Of a stretch of 64,000 nt of DNA, positions 1-13,500 are shown piece after piece (position 1 is the first letter of the stretch; every line of letters starts with the position of its first letter). This stretch comes from Lingula anatina (taxonomy: Eukaryota; Brachiopoda; Lingulata; Lingulida; Lingulidae). The notes under the pieces are model-generated. The model saw only the letters and a program-made list of their open reading frames with translations. It was not told the DNA's origin and made no database searches. Location of the stretch: positions 98,442-162,441 of the forward strand of contig NW_019774958.1 of assembly GCF_001039355.2 (NCBI RefSeq). The letters run 5' to 3'. A program made the translations under genes and the position numbers.

Positions 1-4
1 TAAT

Positions 5-74
<70 letters not shown>

Positions 75-1994
75 TTATTCACACTACACATAGTTAAAAT
101 CTGCATGGATCACCAAATCAAATTCACAGACAAATAATCTCTAGCTTTCTACAAAACTTATCCAGTTGCCAGTTATGAGGGTTTTTTTCCCTCCTGTGGA
201 GGTCAATGACCGATACTACAAAGCGCAAAAAATTGTCAAAATACATCTTTAATTATATAAGACATGAATACAGTTGATTTGCTGAGCAATAATAACATTT
301 TCAAAAGCTAATTGTACTGTCTATCCATCATTTACGATGCTCTACACTACACAAGAGTTAAGGAAATACAAGCTAATGATCTTGGGGCAAGGCAGGCTGA
401 AGGCAACTTCACGAAACAATAAGATTACTGTATTAGGAAATAAGATCGAATTTAATCAAAACTGAGATTTCTTGATTTAAGAAAATGCTTGTTGTGACAG
501 ACATGGTCTAATTGCTACACACTAACTTGGTAACTTTTCTGTCTTTCTGCAACATAGAAAACCAGTCCCAGTAAACGTAATCCCATACCATAAATTGCTC
601 AGACAAAAAGATGGATGAAACAAGAGAAACATGATCGAATTTCAAAATATTTACACTGCTGTAATCACTTTAGGATAGAAAGACAGTGTAGCATATTGTA
701 TCTAGCAATGATATGTAAAAGAGGGACTTAAACTTATGAAAAAAAGGTAAGACAAACCCTGGGTAAAGTATATGATACAGATATAACATTGCTTACCTTC
801 CTCTAAGTATAATTCTGATAATTTGAAGTTAAACATAGTAGGAATATGGCACAGAAGCATATATCTTTAGTAAGCACCACTAGCTTATATAATAATTAAA
901 GTCAATTCCAAGCTGTGATATCCATATAGATGAAGCATTCAGCTTGGGAATCAATCACTCCCTTGTTCACAAGGTCATGTACATGTTCATGCTACCTGAA
1001 CATGTTAGGCTAAAAAAATAGATTATAGTAAATTTAAAGAAAATATGCAAATAATCTCTGAAGCACTGGTGAACTTTTATTACTCTCTATCAGTGGCACA
1101 GAGAGACGAGATTTTCGCTAGATATTTACAGATATTTCTCGGACTTATTCACCAGCCGTGCACATTTCTGTTCTGTTTTGCACAACAATTGTGTCTTCCT
1201 CGGCTGACCTCTGGCAGAGAATAAACTGTAATATAATAATACTATAATAACACTAAAAATATCAATTCAATTGCAATGGTATCCAATGTCAAAAAAAAAA
1301 ATATATAATCCAAAATTACTGCTTGATGTCTACTAAGAAACCAGTGAGTTGAAAAAGTCAGTTTTTGTCACAATATATAAAATCCAAATAACACAAATAA
1401 GAACATGCATATGGAAACCCTGTGTAAGTCATCAATATTGTACACATAAAAAAATGCTATAAAATGAATTAACTTTTCACAACCAAATAGTCTATGCTCC
1501 ACAAACAACTTGCTACTAGGCATGGTATAGCAAGCTATAGCATTAATGTACTTTTAATACGTTAAATCAGTCAATAGAACAAAATATGGGCATTTGTTTG
1601 CCTTGCGGTAAAATATTCTTGATAGTCCTGATACTGTTTATCCCATGGTAAGGTAAAGCATTTGTGCAAGACTAATCTTGGCATGATAACTTACATAAGC
1701 GAAATAAAATTGAAATCAAACTAAATGAATAGCTGTGTATTCTTTTATATTTTCCAGTTTAATTTGTTTAAAACAAAAAGCATAAAATGACTAAAATATC
1801 ATATATCAAAAGTAGATTTGCTACAGTGCACCACCACATCTCAATTAAAAGTAATCAGTAATGAGTTACTTCGCACCGAGGCATTTTTTTCCTTAATTCA
1901 CTAAGAAATAAAACTAACGACTGAAAATATAGCATTTCAGTTACAAATAATCCAAAATATTAAAATTCAATATATTAGCTCTTAAATCACTCCA
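1..1994. other. MGAT5 3' UTR and downstream DNA
   Basis: No coding exon is visible. A (TA)n tract fills about 8-73. Reading minus, the first stretch after the MGAT5 stop is AT-rich; an AATAAA on the minus strand (TTTATT at about 1076-1081) is a possible polyadenylation signal. The rest is unannotated AT-rich sequence. Confidence 0.4.
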
Positions 1995-4900
1995 TTATAA
2001 ACACTGCTCACAAACTGCAATTTGACCTTTGATATAGTTTCTACATGGACATATTCGTCGCTGTCCTTCCTGAGAGCCTACGCAACTGAAAAGCATCGGG
2101 TCTGTCTGGAATGTACATGTCCCAGAATCCTCGTGCAACGAGGGGTAGAAAATATCTCCTGAATGCTGCGACTTTGTGCACTCTACATTCATCTGTTTTA
2201 GTTTGTCTTTATTGTTGACCTTGGTAAAGTGGGAAGGTTCACATATCAACCCTGAATCAAAAAAGAGAGATGCATAAATGAAGCTGACTTTGAATTTAGT
2301 TAAAGCAATAATAACTCTTCCTTTGAGATTCAAAATTCCGCATGAAATACATTGTAAACAACGCATGGAAATATATTCTATTGTATTTTGTATTCTATTG
2401 TATTTTACCACTAAAACGGCCGTTATTGTAGTAAAACTAAAATCTGTGCTTGTCAATGGGGCTTTCGATGCTTTTCTTCCCAGTCATCAAGGCATTTGTT
2501 GCTAATGACGTAATGGTGTCACGCGGATTCTCGCTTTCATTCGAGACAAAAATAACATGGCGCCAAATGCATTAATGCGGACGCAGACGTAAGTTGCGAG
2601 TTTTTGTACAGTGCGTCGGATAACGAAAAGCCCAGAATGGCACACATTGTGGATATAAATGCATTTTTAACAAAAAGACGAATATATCTCATGAATCTTA
2701 TATAGTGTTGTTGTTGTCTGCTTTTCCCGCGGTTTTAAGTAGGTCACCAGTGACTTTGCAATGTCAGAGAGAGCTCCGTCAGTTAAAATCTCTTAACAGA
2801 TTTTAACAAAAAACCACACGTTTAGGAAAAAAACCCTGGATTAACTTTGAATGCAGGAATGGGGTCGTTGACCATTGGTAAGTACGGGAAAATTGCCGTT
2901 TTTTCCAGGAAAATCTAATTTTTGGCCAAAACGAAGAGTTATTATGACTTTAATATGTTCTATGTATAACCCAACCATCTAGCATGTAAAAATGAGAGAG
3001 GATTTAAAAGTAGATTGGCCTATTTCACTAAAGAAACTTAGCCTTAAAATAGGTCTATAATTTGATTGAGACCAAAATTTTAGACCCCATTCCCATCGCT
3101 AGATTGATCTAGCAGAATCGACCCATATCCAAGGGGTTTCTTGCCCAATTGCTTTCAGCTTAAGTGGCTTAGGTGTCTGGCACACCTACTGAAACTATTA
3201 AACGATAGTTAACAACCCACCTAGCAGCTTCGGTAAGCATGCCAGACATCATAGCTGCTTAAGCTAGAAGCAATTTAGTGAAAAAACCTCTCGGACATTG
3301 GCTGATCATGCTAGATGGATCTAAGTATAGGAACGGGGTCTTAATCAACTTTGACCCGAGCTTAATCAATAATTGTCCTGACCAAGACGATGAAATAAAA
3401 ATAACAAGGAAGATAATGCTAGTATTGCAGACCAATGCTTCATTTTTATGTAAATTATGTTTAAGTGGACTAGACCTAATTTTTGGTTGAAAAGTTCTGA
3501 CCGAGAACCAAGAAGATTTCTTTATGGACACTGACCCTGATACTTAGTATTGGTACAAGACTGATTATTTTCATATGGTACCTGCTATTAACACCTATAC
3601 ATGAGCATAATCTTGTGCCACATATTGGTATAAGATTGTCTAATCTGATGCCTAGTCCAAGTACACAAGAGTCAACGTAATTTTGTGCCATGTATTGGTA
3701 TGATATTGTCTAATCTGGTACCTAGTACTGGCACATGAGAGTCTAATCTTGGGCCATATATTGGTATAAGATTGTTTAATCTGGTTCCCAGTACTGGTAG
3801 ACAAGAGTCTTATCTTTTGCCATATATTGGTATGATATTGTCTAATCTGGTACCCAGCACTGGCACACCAGAGTCTAATTTTATGCCATGTATTGGTATG
3901 ATATTGTCTAATCTGGTACCTGGTGCTGGTACATGTAAGACTAGTGTAATCTTGTACCATGGTGTGGTAAAAGATTGCTGAATATGCCTGGCCCTTATAC
4001 AAGACTAGACTACCCAATTACTCTGATATCTTACTGATAAAAGATAGCCTTTACCAGTACCTAGTTAATCTAGCACTGGATCATTAGTGTAAAATTGTCA
4101 GATCTGGTATCTGGCACTGGCACCACAGTGTAGTCTATAAGGTGTTCCTAGATATTGTTTCAAACCATTTCCACACTTGTGAGTGTAATTTATGATTATA
4201 GATTTAGTTTTAAAAAGGCAGTTAGGCAGTTTGAAAAATCCCAAAGATCAGATGAAGGTGGTAAGTTTATATGTCAATTTCAGGTTCATAGTTAATTATA
4301 AAGATGTACTAATCTTAAAATCATGTTCTAAGCACATGTGTTTCACACTTACAAAAAAAAAATAATAATGCAGCACATGCCTGGCAAATTACTTATTATA
4401 CTTCGTGTGCATTTCAAATTTAAGTTTTTGTGCAGTATAAACATACAGTTACATACTCCCTTGTAACATGCCAGTTTTTGGTTAAGTACTGGTAGCATAA
4501 TTGTGTTTCAGGAAAACATGCATGCTGGTGATCTACCATCTTGGAAATGATGTAGCTCAAGGACTTTCTTTGGTCAAAATTTCTGTTAACTTTATATTAT
4601 TTTGTTTAGGTCTATCACCTGGAGTAGTAGCAAGTGGGATGCCACCTCCAGACACCCTTGAGCCTTCATCCAAGATTTAGAGCTTCAAAAGTATTTTTGT
4701 TTGTGCTTATTGTTGTTGTATGAACCCTGTTATTCTCTTAATGAGACACCAAATGATTATGCCAGCTGTAAATGCTCTTTACAGGTACTTTCAGAGACAG
4801 AGCAAAAATATGAAGGACATTCCATTTTCTGTTGCATACCAGTCTCTAGTAACTGCCTGTGTGATTGTAACATTATGCATATTGATTTATGATACAACAG

Positions 4901-7900
4901 AATGTACTGGTATTTCTCATCAGCAAGACTTGATATTTTAGTATATATTATCTTTATTATATGTGCATTAGTCTATTTTCATCTACATGAAGAATAAGGT
5001 AGATGGAATTTGTTTTGGAAATTAGAATGTCCCTGATATTTTCAAAATATGCCTTTACACATTTCTTACTTGGGTAATTTAGTTTTGTGATTCAGGATAT
5101 GAGGAATTTTCAAGTTCCTGCAGTGACTTTCTTTTCATTTTATGGGGAAGAAGTGGGAGGGGGGGGGATAAAGAGGCAGATAAAGAGGCTGTTTTGCAGT
5201 AAAATATTACACAAACCTATATATATGAATGTCATTCTTTTTCCAATATATATGCACAGTCAATGTATGCATGACATTTTCATTTGTGTGACTCAGTAAT
5301 CAATTTTGTTATAAAAAGGAAAATACAAAACTTTATGCAAAATGCAATTTTGAGTGATTATTATCTAAATCGGGCTAATACATCAAAATATGCATGTGCT
5401 AGTACTAGTATCTGTATTACCAAAGCATAAGAAGATGATTAAAACATAATTGTGATTGTTTTATTCTCTCATACCTGGACAGTACCACTTGATTGTTCTT
5501 GATATGAATTATTGAGGGGCTATCAGCTTTAACTGCAAAAACCATATATAGTAGTAACAACTGGGATTTGAGTGAACAACCTGCACCAGAAGTTTCTACT
5601 GTTTTTAATCAATAGCTAATGTACATTGTAGAGCCAAAAGTATCAATAAATACTGTTTTACTGGGCAAAATTTGCTTTTTAATGACTTGTGAGAATCAAT
5701 CCTTTTCTACCCAATACTTTCTAGAGGGGAACCACCTTTCAGAGTCTATATGGTTTGCTTAGTCTGTTGATTCTTTCACAATCATGGTATATATAACAGG
5801 CATGAGACCAGTCCTCACTGGAATAGTAGGATTAACACGATTCACGGGATTTACACGATTCACAAGAATGACCCAAATGACCCTGAAAAGGTCGTAATTA
5901 CGACAAAAGTCGGAAAAGTCTCATCAGTGGTATAGCCACTCTTTCACCCACCTGGTCTGTGCCCAACAGACCCTGTGATTTTTTCAGACAGATAAAAACA
6001 TTAAAATAAAAACAGTAAAGTGTGCAAAGAATTTGAATCTTCATAGAAAACCCATTTGTATTTAACTGTTAAGTTATAAGGAGTGTTATAAGTTATAAGG
6101 AGTGTTTAGATAAGGGTTAATTGATATGCGCAACAACTGATTTTTGTTCTGTAGATTGCAAAATCGCTTATATTACACGGTTTATTATAGTAACAGTCAA
6201 GGTCACAAGAGAGGATGGGCCAATTTGGCTGTTCCTATTGGCTGGGGACATGGCCAACTTCCTGCATTGATAAGAAAAAGTTCAAGTCTAAGAGTACAAA
6301 TCATGGCACGTTGGCAAGGAATACAAGGTTAGCAGAAACAAATTCAAAGTAATAACTAAAGAGTTTATAACATGTTTATAACATCCAAATATTTTACACT
6401 CACAAAAAATGGAATAGCATGCTTATTTCTTAACATATTTTCTAGCCAGACTTCATAAACTGATGGTGGTTTTTCGGTTTTAACACTGCATCTTATAAAT
6501 ATATGTTGTTGACTATGTCTTTCTAGCCAGGACAAAGATGGTGAAATGCACCCCATGTGCTATTGTCAAAATAACACAAAACTGTATGGATAATTAACAG
6601 TTATTCCTAACCTATGCTGATCAGCAGTGGGAAGAATCACACTGAGACATCACCAAAGATTTCCCACTGAGATTATAAGAGTTTGAGAACCTAAGACCCA
6701 AAATACTTTTTCTTCTATCCTCAGAAAACCTAAGGTTAGCAATAAGCAGTCTTGTACCAGTACTTGTACCAGGCATCAGATTATTTATAATAATAATAAT
6801 AATAATAATGATAATAATAATAACAATTAGATATTTGCAACCAAAACAGTTGTATTGTCCAATAACATAAATGGTAAAAATTCATAAAATAAGATTAATA
6901 AATTGGTAATTAAAAGTGTTAAGATGAAATAAAACAATTGGGACTATGAGGATATTTAAAAATACATTAAGAGTCATTTAGAAACACTTAAAATTATTCA
7001 GTTTTTCAAAGTATTCAGTGCCCATGGTCTTTGGAGATTTGATAGTTCTCAATTTTGATATGGTGTATTTTTAATTTGGCACAGAGTATATAACATTTTT
7101 TAATTTGTCTCAGGTAGGAAATGCCACTGGATCAATAATGACAGGCTCGGTATAATAATGACAGGTTTGGAGGGTTCCTAAGAACTGCCCTTTTCGCCAG
7201 GAAAAGGTCTCCTCTGGGTAAAATTTCATCTAGGTACACGAAGGTTTCTTGGTAAAAGGTCCAGTTTTTCAGAAAAAGAACCCCCCCCCTTTTGAATTGC
7301 TGGCTACAGGCCTGAATGGTGTGTTGCTTACCTCTATTATGGCACACATCTTTACACGACTTGCCGGTGTCTGCTATAATTGTCTGGACTGCTTGATCTG
7401 GGACAAAACTTTCCACCGGAACCCTGCAGAAGTCCTGCTTTTCAAGAAATATATTGACACGCTGCAGCATGCCTTCTTCTGAATATTCATAAGGTAAGTA
7501 TGGTTCAACCTGCAAGAATGAAAAAACATTTTTTACACAGTAACAAAACTTTTTCAAAAGAAGTTGAATGATTTAATACTTCAGCCAGTGATTCCTTTTT
7601 CAAGTTATCCATGAGTAACATCTTTTGCAAATGATCTATTCCACATATGCACCTCACAACTAAAATGTCTCATCATACCTTTCTACTAAAAATCAACATT
7701 AAAAATAAAAGTATATAATTTCAGATCTCAAGGCTGAACAGCAAAACTTAAAGCTCCATTTGTGGCAGATGAAGTCTCCATGAAGCCATGGGTGACTCAA
7801 ATGTGCCCAAATCTGTATCACTACATAAAAAAAACTAAAAATTTATAAAGAGAGTGATCAAAAACAGAACTCAACACCGAGCCATGCAATATGTGGTGAA

Positions 7901-9092
7901 TGTATACCTGAGATTGCTGTTTGATTTTCCTCAAAGCTGTCCGCAGTTCTTCAAGGTTATTAATGTCCACTGTATAAACATAAGGCTCATGGATGTATAC
8001 CTCTGCATAGGGATGCTGGCTAGTAACCTGAAAGAAAGATTATTTCTTGACTTTCCTTTATGAGAAACGTTTTCATTATAGATACACACACATAAGAGGG
8101 GCAGATTAAGACCATTGTCTTAAGATGTTTTGAGGTAATTGCCTAATGTTTTTTTTTAACTGATGTCATATAAAATAGGTAAGCTAATGTCATGCACTTT
8201 TTTGAGTCTTCTAATCTGTTCACAAATAAGGATGTCATTATACTGCACTTATATTAATTCAATTTTTTTGACATCAGAGACAAACTTTTTCATATTTCTA
8301 TTTTTATATGCCATAAAAAATACTTGCCTGGGTATAGTGATCAAATTTAAATAAGTTTTGAAAGAATGTCAACCAATCTACCAAAAATGTCAAAATCAAA
8401 TCAAACCCTATCAATAACTCCATTCATGGAACTTCCAGTGCTGTCATGTTTATTTTACAATTCTTCTATAGAAGTCAAGTTTCAATTATCATACTACCTC
8501 ATGACTCCACTCTTAGTCATATATTCTCATCACTCTTAATCTTATATTTTATTAGAATTTCACACTAGTGATAAATGATTCAAAATTTCAACTTATGGTC
8601 CATTCTACACAGCCAGTATAAGAATGCTGCTGTCCTGCAGTGGTCAATAATGTTTCTTACACATCAAATATATCATTTTGACTGCTGACATTACATTTCA
8701 TCACAAAACAAAGAGATATTTCCCAGTGGATTTTTTCCTGTCAGGATAACTCACTTCACGTTAGGTATCATTAGCCACAAAGCCATGCCATATTACCAAT
8801 GAAGTCAGCAAAGCATTGGAAAGCAAAATTAATCCCATTGGAAAAAGAGCAAAGAATTTTCAATCTACACAAAATATGGGGTTATTTTTTTTTCATTACC
8901 TCCCTCAATGTTGGTTTCCCCTTGAAGAACTTGGTGTTTTGGCTTGTGTGTGGTGGGCTGAACTTGGGATTGAGGAACACACAGCCGGCTGCTATGGCTT
9001 CAAGTGGAGCTGGCCCTTCATAAGGGAATCCCAGGCCAACAAATATCTAGAAGAACATAAACAAAGACAAGTAAAACCTCACACTCACATAA

Positions 9093-9131
<39 letters not shown>

Positions 9132-10527
9132 ATGCATGTGCATCCACAACTACTTGCTTGTGTGGTATTAATTTGCATGCATGCACGTGTGTACACATGT
9201 GTACACGCAACTATTTGTTTGTGTGGCATTTGCATGAATTTGTGTGTGTGTAAATGTGTGTGTTTGCGTGTGCACATATTTGACTTAGTAAAGAGGGTTG
9301 AAACACATCTGGTCTTGCACTAGTAGCAGAAACGTTTCACATGCGGACAGCAATCAACATCAATCTACATGATAGTGTATGAGAAGCGATGCAAATATCA
9401 GACATCAAACTCACTTTGGACTTTCTCAAAAATATCAGACATCAAACTCACTTTGGACTCTCTCAAAAGCTTCTGTATCTCGCCAGGGCTGAGGATCCCA
9501 TGATTTATAACATAGGATGGCACCTCCTGTTTATCTTCACTCTTCACACCCCCGGCATAAAACGTGGAATGAATTTCAAAGAATTCATGAATAATGTCAA
9601 GGTATTGCTTCTTGCCCTGGAAAATGAATGGGGGGCATATGATCATAACAGTATGTGGATTATGCTGAAGATGTCTTTTGAAGATCATTATTTGTCTCTA
9701 ACTTCATCCCAATGCGTGTAACATAAGCAAAGTTCATTTATAAGTTGTTCTTGCATGTTTACCATTTCTGTTTCTTTATTATAACCCAAATTATCAACTT
9801 TACAGCTGACGCCTGTTTACTTATTGGAAAATGTCATTACTGTCAAGCATTTGACAGAAATAATATTCTTACACACGAAATTTTGAGAGTCTGTAGGGTT
9901 TATTATTTATTGCCTTTATGGCAAATGACACAGTGATATCATTAATTCCTCTGTTCCAAGTTCTGGATGAGTGCACATAGTACTGAATCTTATATAAAAA
10001 TTTGGACTGTTTTTCAACAGTGAGCTCTATAGTCATTGAATTATTAACATATTTAAACTCTTTTAATGAAAGAAAAATAGTATAGCTTTTTCATGCATAT
10101 TTTTAATGTAAGGAATGCAATTTTAAAAATTCAACAAAATCATTACTGAAACCAGAAATTATGTCCCTTTGGGACAAAGTTCAATTAATTATCCCTTTTT
10201 AACGAATTGAATGTAATCTAACAGACAGAGGAAAGGTAATTCCAGTCAGGGTCTTCTTACCTTCCACATGGACAAATGCTTCCCATACACCAGGGCCTGG
10301 TCCTCTTTTCTAACTACCCTGTTCAAAGAAGAGATATTATCTGGCGTCTCCACAACAAAACCAATGAAAGAGTTATCTGGAGTATGGGCTAGAAAAAAAA
10401 AAGATAATATGTTCAGAAAAATGAGACTGTCGATTCATGGAACAAAAATTTACTTAAATTTTGCATGGTTGTTTTTCTCACTGGAAAAACAAAGTGATAG
10501 TGAGAGCTTTACTGTGTGTGTGTGTGT

Positions 10528-10583
<56 letters not shown>

Positions 10584-13500
10584 TATATCAAAGGGAATTT
10601 CATGAATCAGAATGGCAGTGAGAAACAACTAATGCATTTCATACTATGTTCAAGACCTGAATGCATTCAGAGATTTAAAATGTTTTATTTATCTTAGCTT
10701 CTAACTGATCACGAAAATGCATTGCCAATTTTATTTAACAATAAAGAAACCCAGGCTTATGTGAACCAATGCTTCCTATTAATTATAATGAAAGAAAAGG
10801 TGTCCCATCATATCCCTTAAGCTTTCTATGTACTTACGAAACATGTTAAAGAACTGTTGAGGAATGAGGTTTTGTCTGCCCCAGGTGGTCATCATTTTGT
10901 GTGCCTTGGCATACTGATCATGGTTGAAGCTTGGTTCAGTACCAAATGAATCAATAACTCTTAGGAGACAGCTGAAAAAAAAAGGAAATCCTTAATTAAA
11001 ACATGGTCTATTAAGTAGAGACCTGAGTAATGCACTTCACAAAATTAATAGGTCATTAATTAGAGGTTTATCTGGTATCGTGCCCTACAAGGAAATGAAA
11101 AAATAACCTTTTAATATCAGATGGCAACATTTAACATCAGGCAGTATGTCATTTTTTCTTTCGTTCAACTGTGCTAAGATGCTGAAAAAAAGGAATTAGA
11201 TACCTAAATTTTCAAACATGTCTGTAGCTTGTCTGAATAATAGAAATACTCTTAATATATTTAAGTACCTCTTTTAAAGCTAACACAATTCTGCATTATA
11301 CACGTGGAATAACATGCCGTTATTGCCAAGTAATAACTAAAAATTGAAATTCAAACAGAGAGATGTGTACAATTACAAAGATGAAATAATTTCAACAGGA
11401 CATGAAAGTTAGAGTAGGCCATTTTTGTTACATCAATTTTTTTCATTTTTTATTTCACTGATGTAGATAAAACATTACGTAAGATAAGCTGACAATTTAA
11501 CAAGACCGCACAAAAATCTGTAATGGCAACAGAAGGCAAAGGAGCCAGTAGGCATTGACTAAGATCTAAACAAATTTTGTTAAGTTGACCATTTTATTTC
11601 ATTTGAATACACGGGGACTGCAAAGACGACGTTTGACTCTTAGCTTAAAATACAAAAATTGCTTGAATATTGTTTTTTTATTATTATTATGCAGGATATG
11701 CATCCATCATTTTGCTAGTCTCACATTTAACTCAAATTCCAAACAAAAACCACAAACAAACTTTTTTATGGAACATGCGTCACTCGGGCTCCTTACGTTA
11801 ATCTTACAATCAGCACGAGGGCATGCAGCGGAAATAACAACACAGGGAAAGAGCTTCTCTATTCCCATATACATTGAAAAATCAATAGCAAAAAGCATCT
11901 GACTTTTACTCTTTAGGAAATAGGCAGCTGGTTCATTGTTTAATAGACACAAAGGATAAAAGTGAGTACTAAAGTTTACTCAGTTTTTTATTAGGCTTCA
12001 TAATACTTATTCATTTCCCTAAAACTATCAAGTGTATTCTTTGTATTGTCATAAATTTCTGCTTATTTCCTTTCCACAGCTCACATGAAGGTGAGATATC
12101 TTTTATCATGCTAGGGACTGTGTAAGGCATAAGGGAAATGATCTTGTTCACAACTAATGCTTTTCAAATGTTTTAAGCATATATAATCAAGTCAAAGAAT
12201 AGTTATCAAGCATCAAAACCTGAATTCCAAAGACTGTTGCCACAATACCTGTAAACAGCTGTGTGTGCTTTCATCTCACAGATTCTACATTTTACATTAA
12301 GTTTCATATAAATTTCAAGAGGTTATTATTGTGCTTTAAGATTTTAAAATTAACAAAATAATAAATGCCATCGTCTTAAATGCCATTGTAGCATAAAAGC
12401 TCCAATGAACCAAAACCCCTTTGTATAATAAACAACTCACATTTCTTGGAGGTGAGTTACTCATTTTTAACTTAAGAATCCTAAGCCGATCATAGCAGTA
12501 AATCACATGCCAAACATCAAATCATTTAACACGGCACCTTGACTCAGCTATCAGACATTTTATAGATTTCTTTACAGTTGAAGGAGTGAAGTATTTTCTT
12601 TGACCTACGTAAAACGTCTAAGGGGTCCTTGTAAGGGACAGAAATCATCAAGTCTAATAGATCAGAGTTTACAGATGATTCTCCGCGACTTCTCGTCTCC
12701 AAGGCATGACAGATTGAAAGATCACATACTATCAACCCCTTTTCCTAAATGATGTCTGTAATCTGTCATGTTAACAAGAAGATTGTGTGATAAGCTACTG
12801 TGATAAGCTGAGCTAGGAGGAGATGTAACTTCTGTCATTCAGCTTTAAATTCTAGGAGCATTATTGTGGTCAAACTGAATAAAGCTTCTGGAAATGGTCC
12901 AACTGATAACAGAAGTGGCCAGATTGTTTAATGACATACATTGCATGTAGAGACCTTAATAAAACAAGAAACCAAAAAAAAAATTCTTCCTTGAAGTTTG
13001 AGCAATTTCTCCTTCTTCACTAAGTAAACCCTATCCAAGACTGCTGAAAAAACTTATGATTTATAAGATTCATTTTCAAGTTTTAATATTCCTTGAAGTT
13101 TCAGCAATTTCTCCTTTTTCACTAAGTAAACCCTATCAAAGACTGCTGAAAAACTGACGATTTATAAGATTCATTTTCAAGTTTTAAATGTCTAAATTAT
13201 TAGCACTTTGAAATCCATCAGTCTCGATCTCCATTTCAAGAGTGAAATTGGAACTTAGCAAGTCAGGGGTGGATCCAGAGATATTTTCTGACAGTCTTCC
13301 AAATTATCTTTGTTGATCCATCCTCCATTTTTGACCGTCTTCCAACAGCAAAAAATTAGATACCTGTCAATGTAAACTTGAAATTCTGACCGTCTTCCAG
13401 AAGACCCAGAAGACAGCCTCAATCCGCCCCTGAAAGTACTGTGATTTCCAGAAAAAATCAAGTCTTGTTACATATGTAGTTCTAGCTAAAAAGTTCAACA

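Noticed and set aside
3540-4130. CRISPR-like periodic repeat
   Set aside because: Whole 66-bp units are repeated with no unique spacers, and the DNA is animal.
6144-6332. 62-codon plus frame after an acceptor-like ttctgtag
   Set aside because: The NRLYYTVYYSNSQGHKRG start faintly recalls small ribosomal proteins, but there is no matching donor, partner exon or clear motif.
8816-9323. Several frames of Val-Cys or His-Thr repeats on both strands
   Set aside because: Translations of the (GT)n tract; the true coding exon here is 8900-9046 minus.
11585-11902. 105-codon plus frame
   Set aside because: Lies in an MGAT5 intron with no motif, splice partner or compositional shift.
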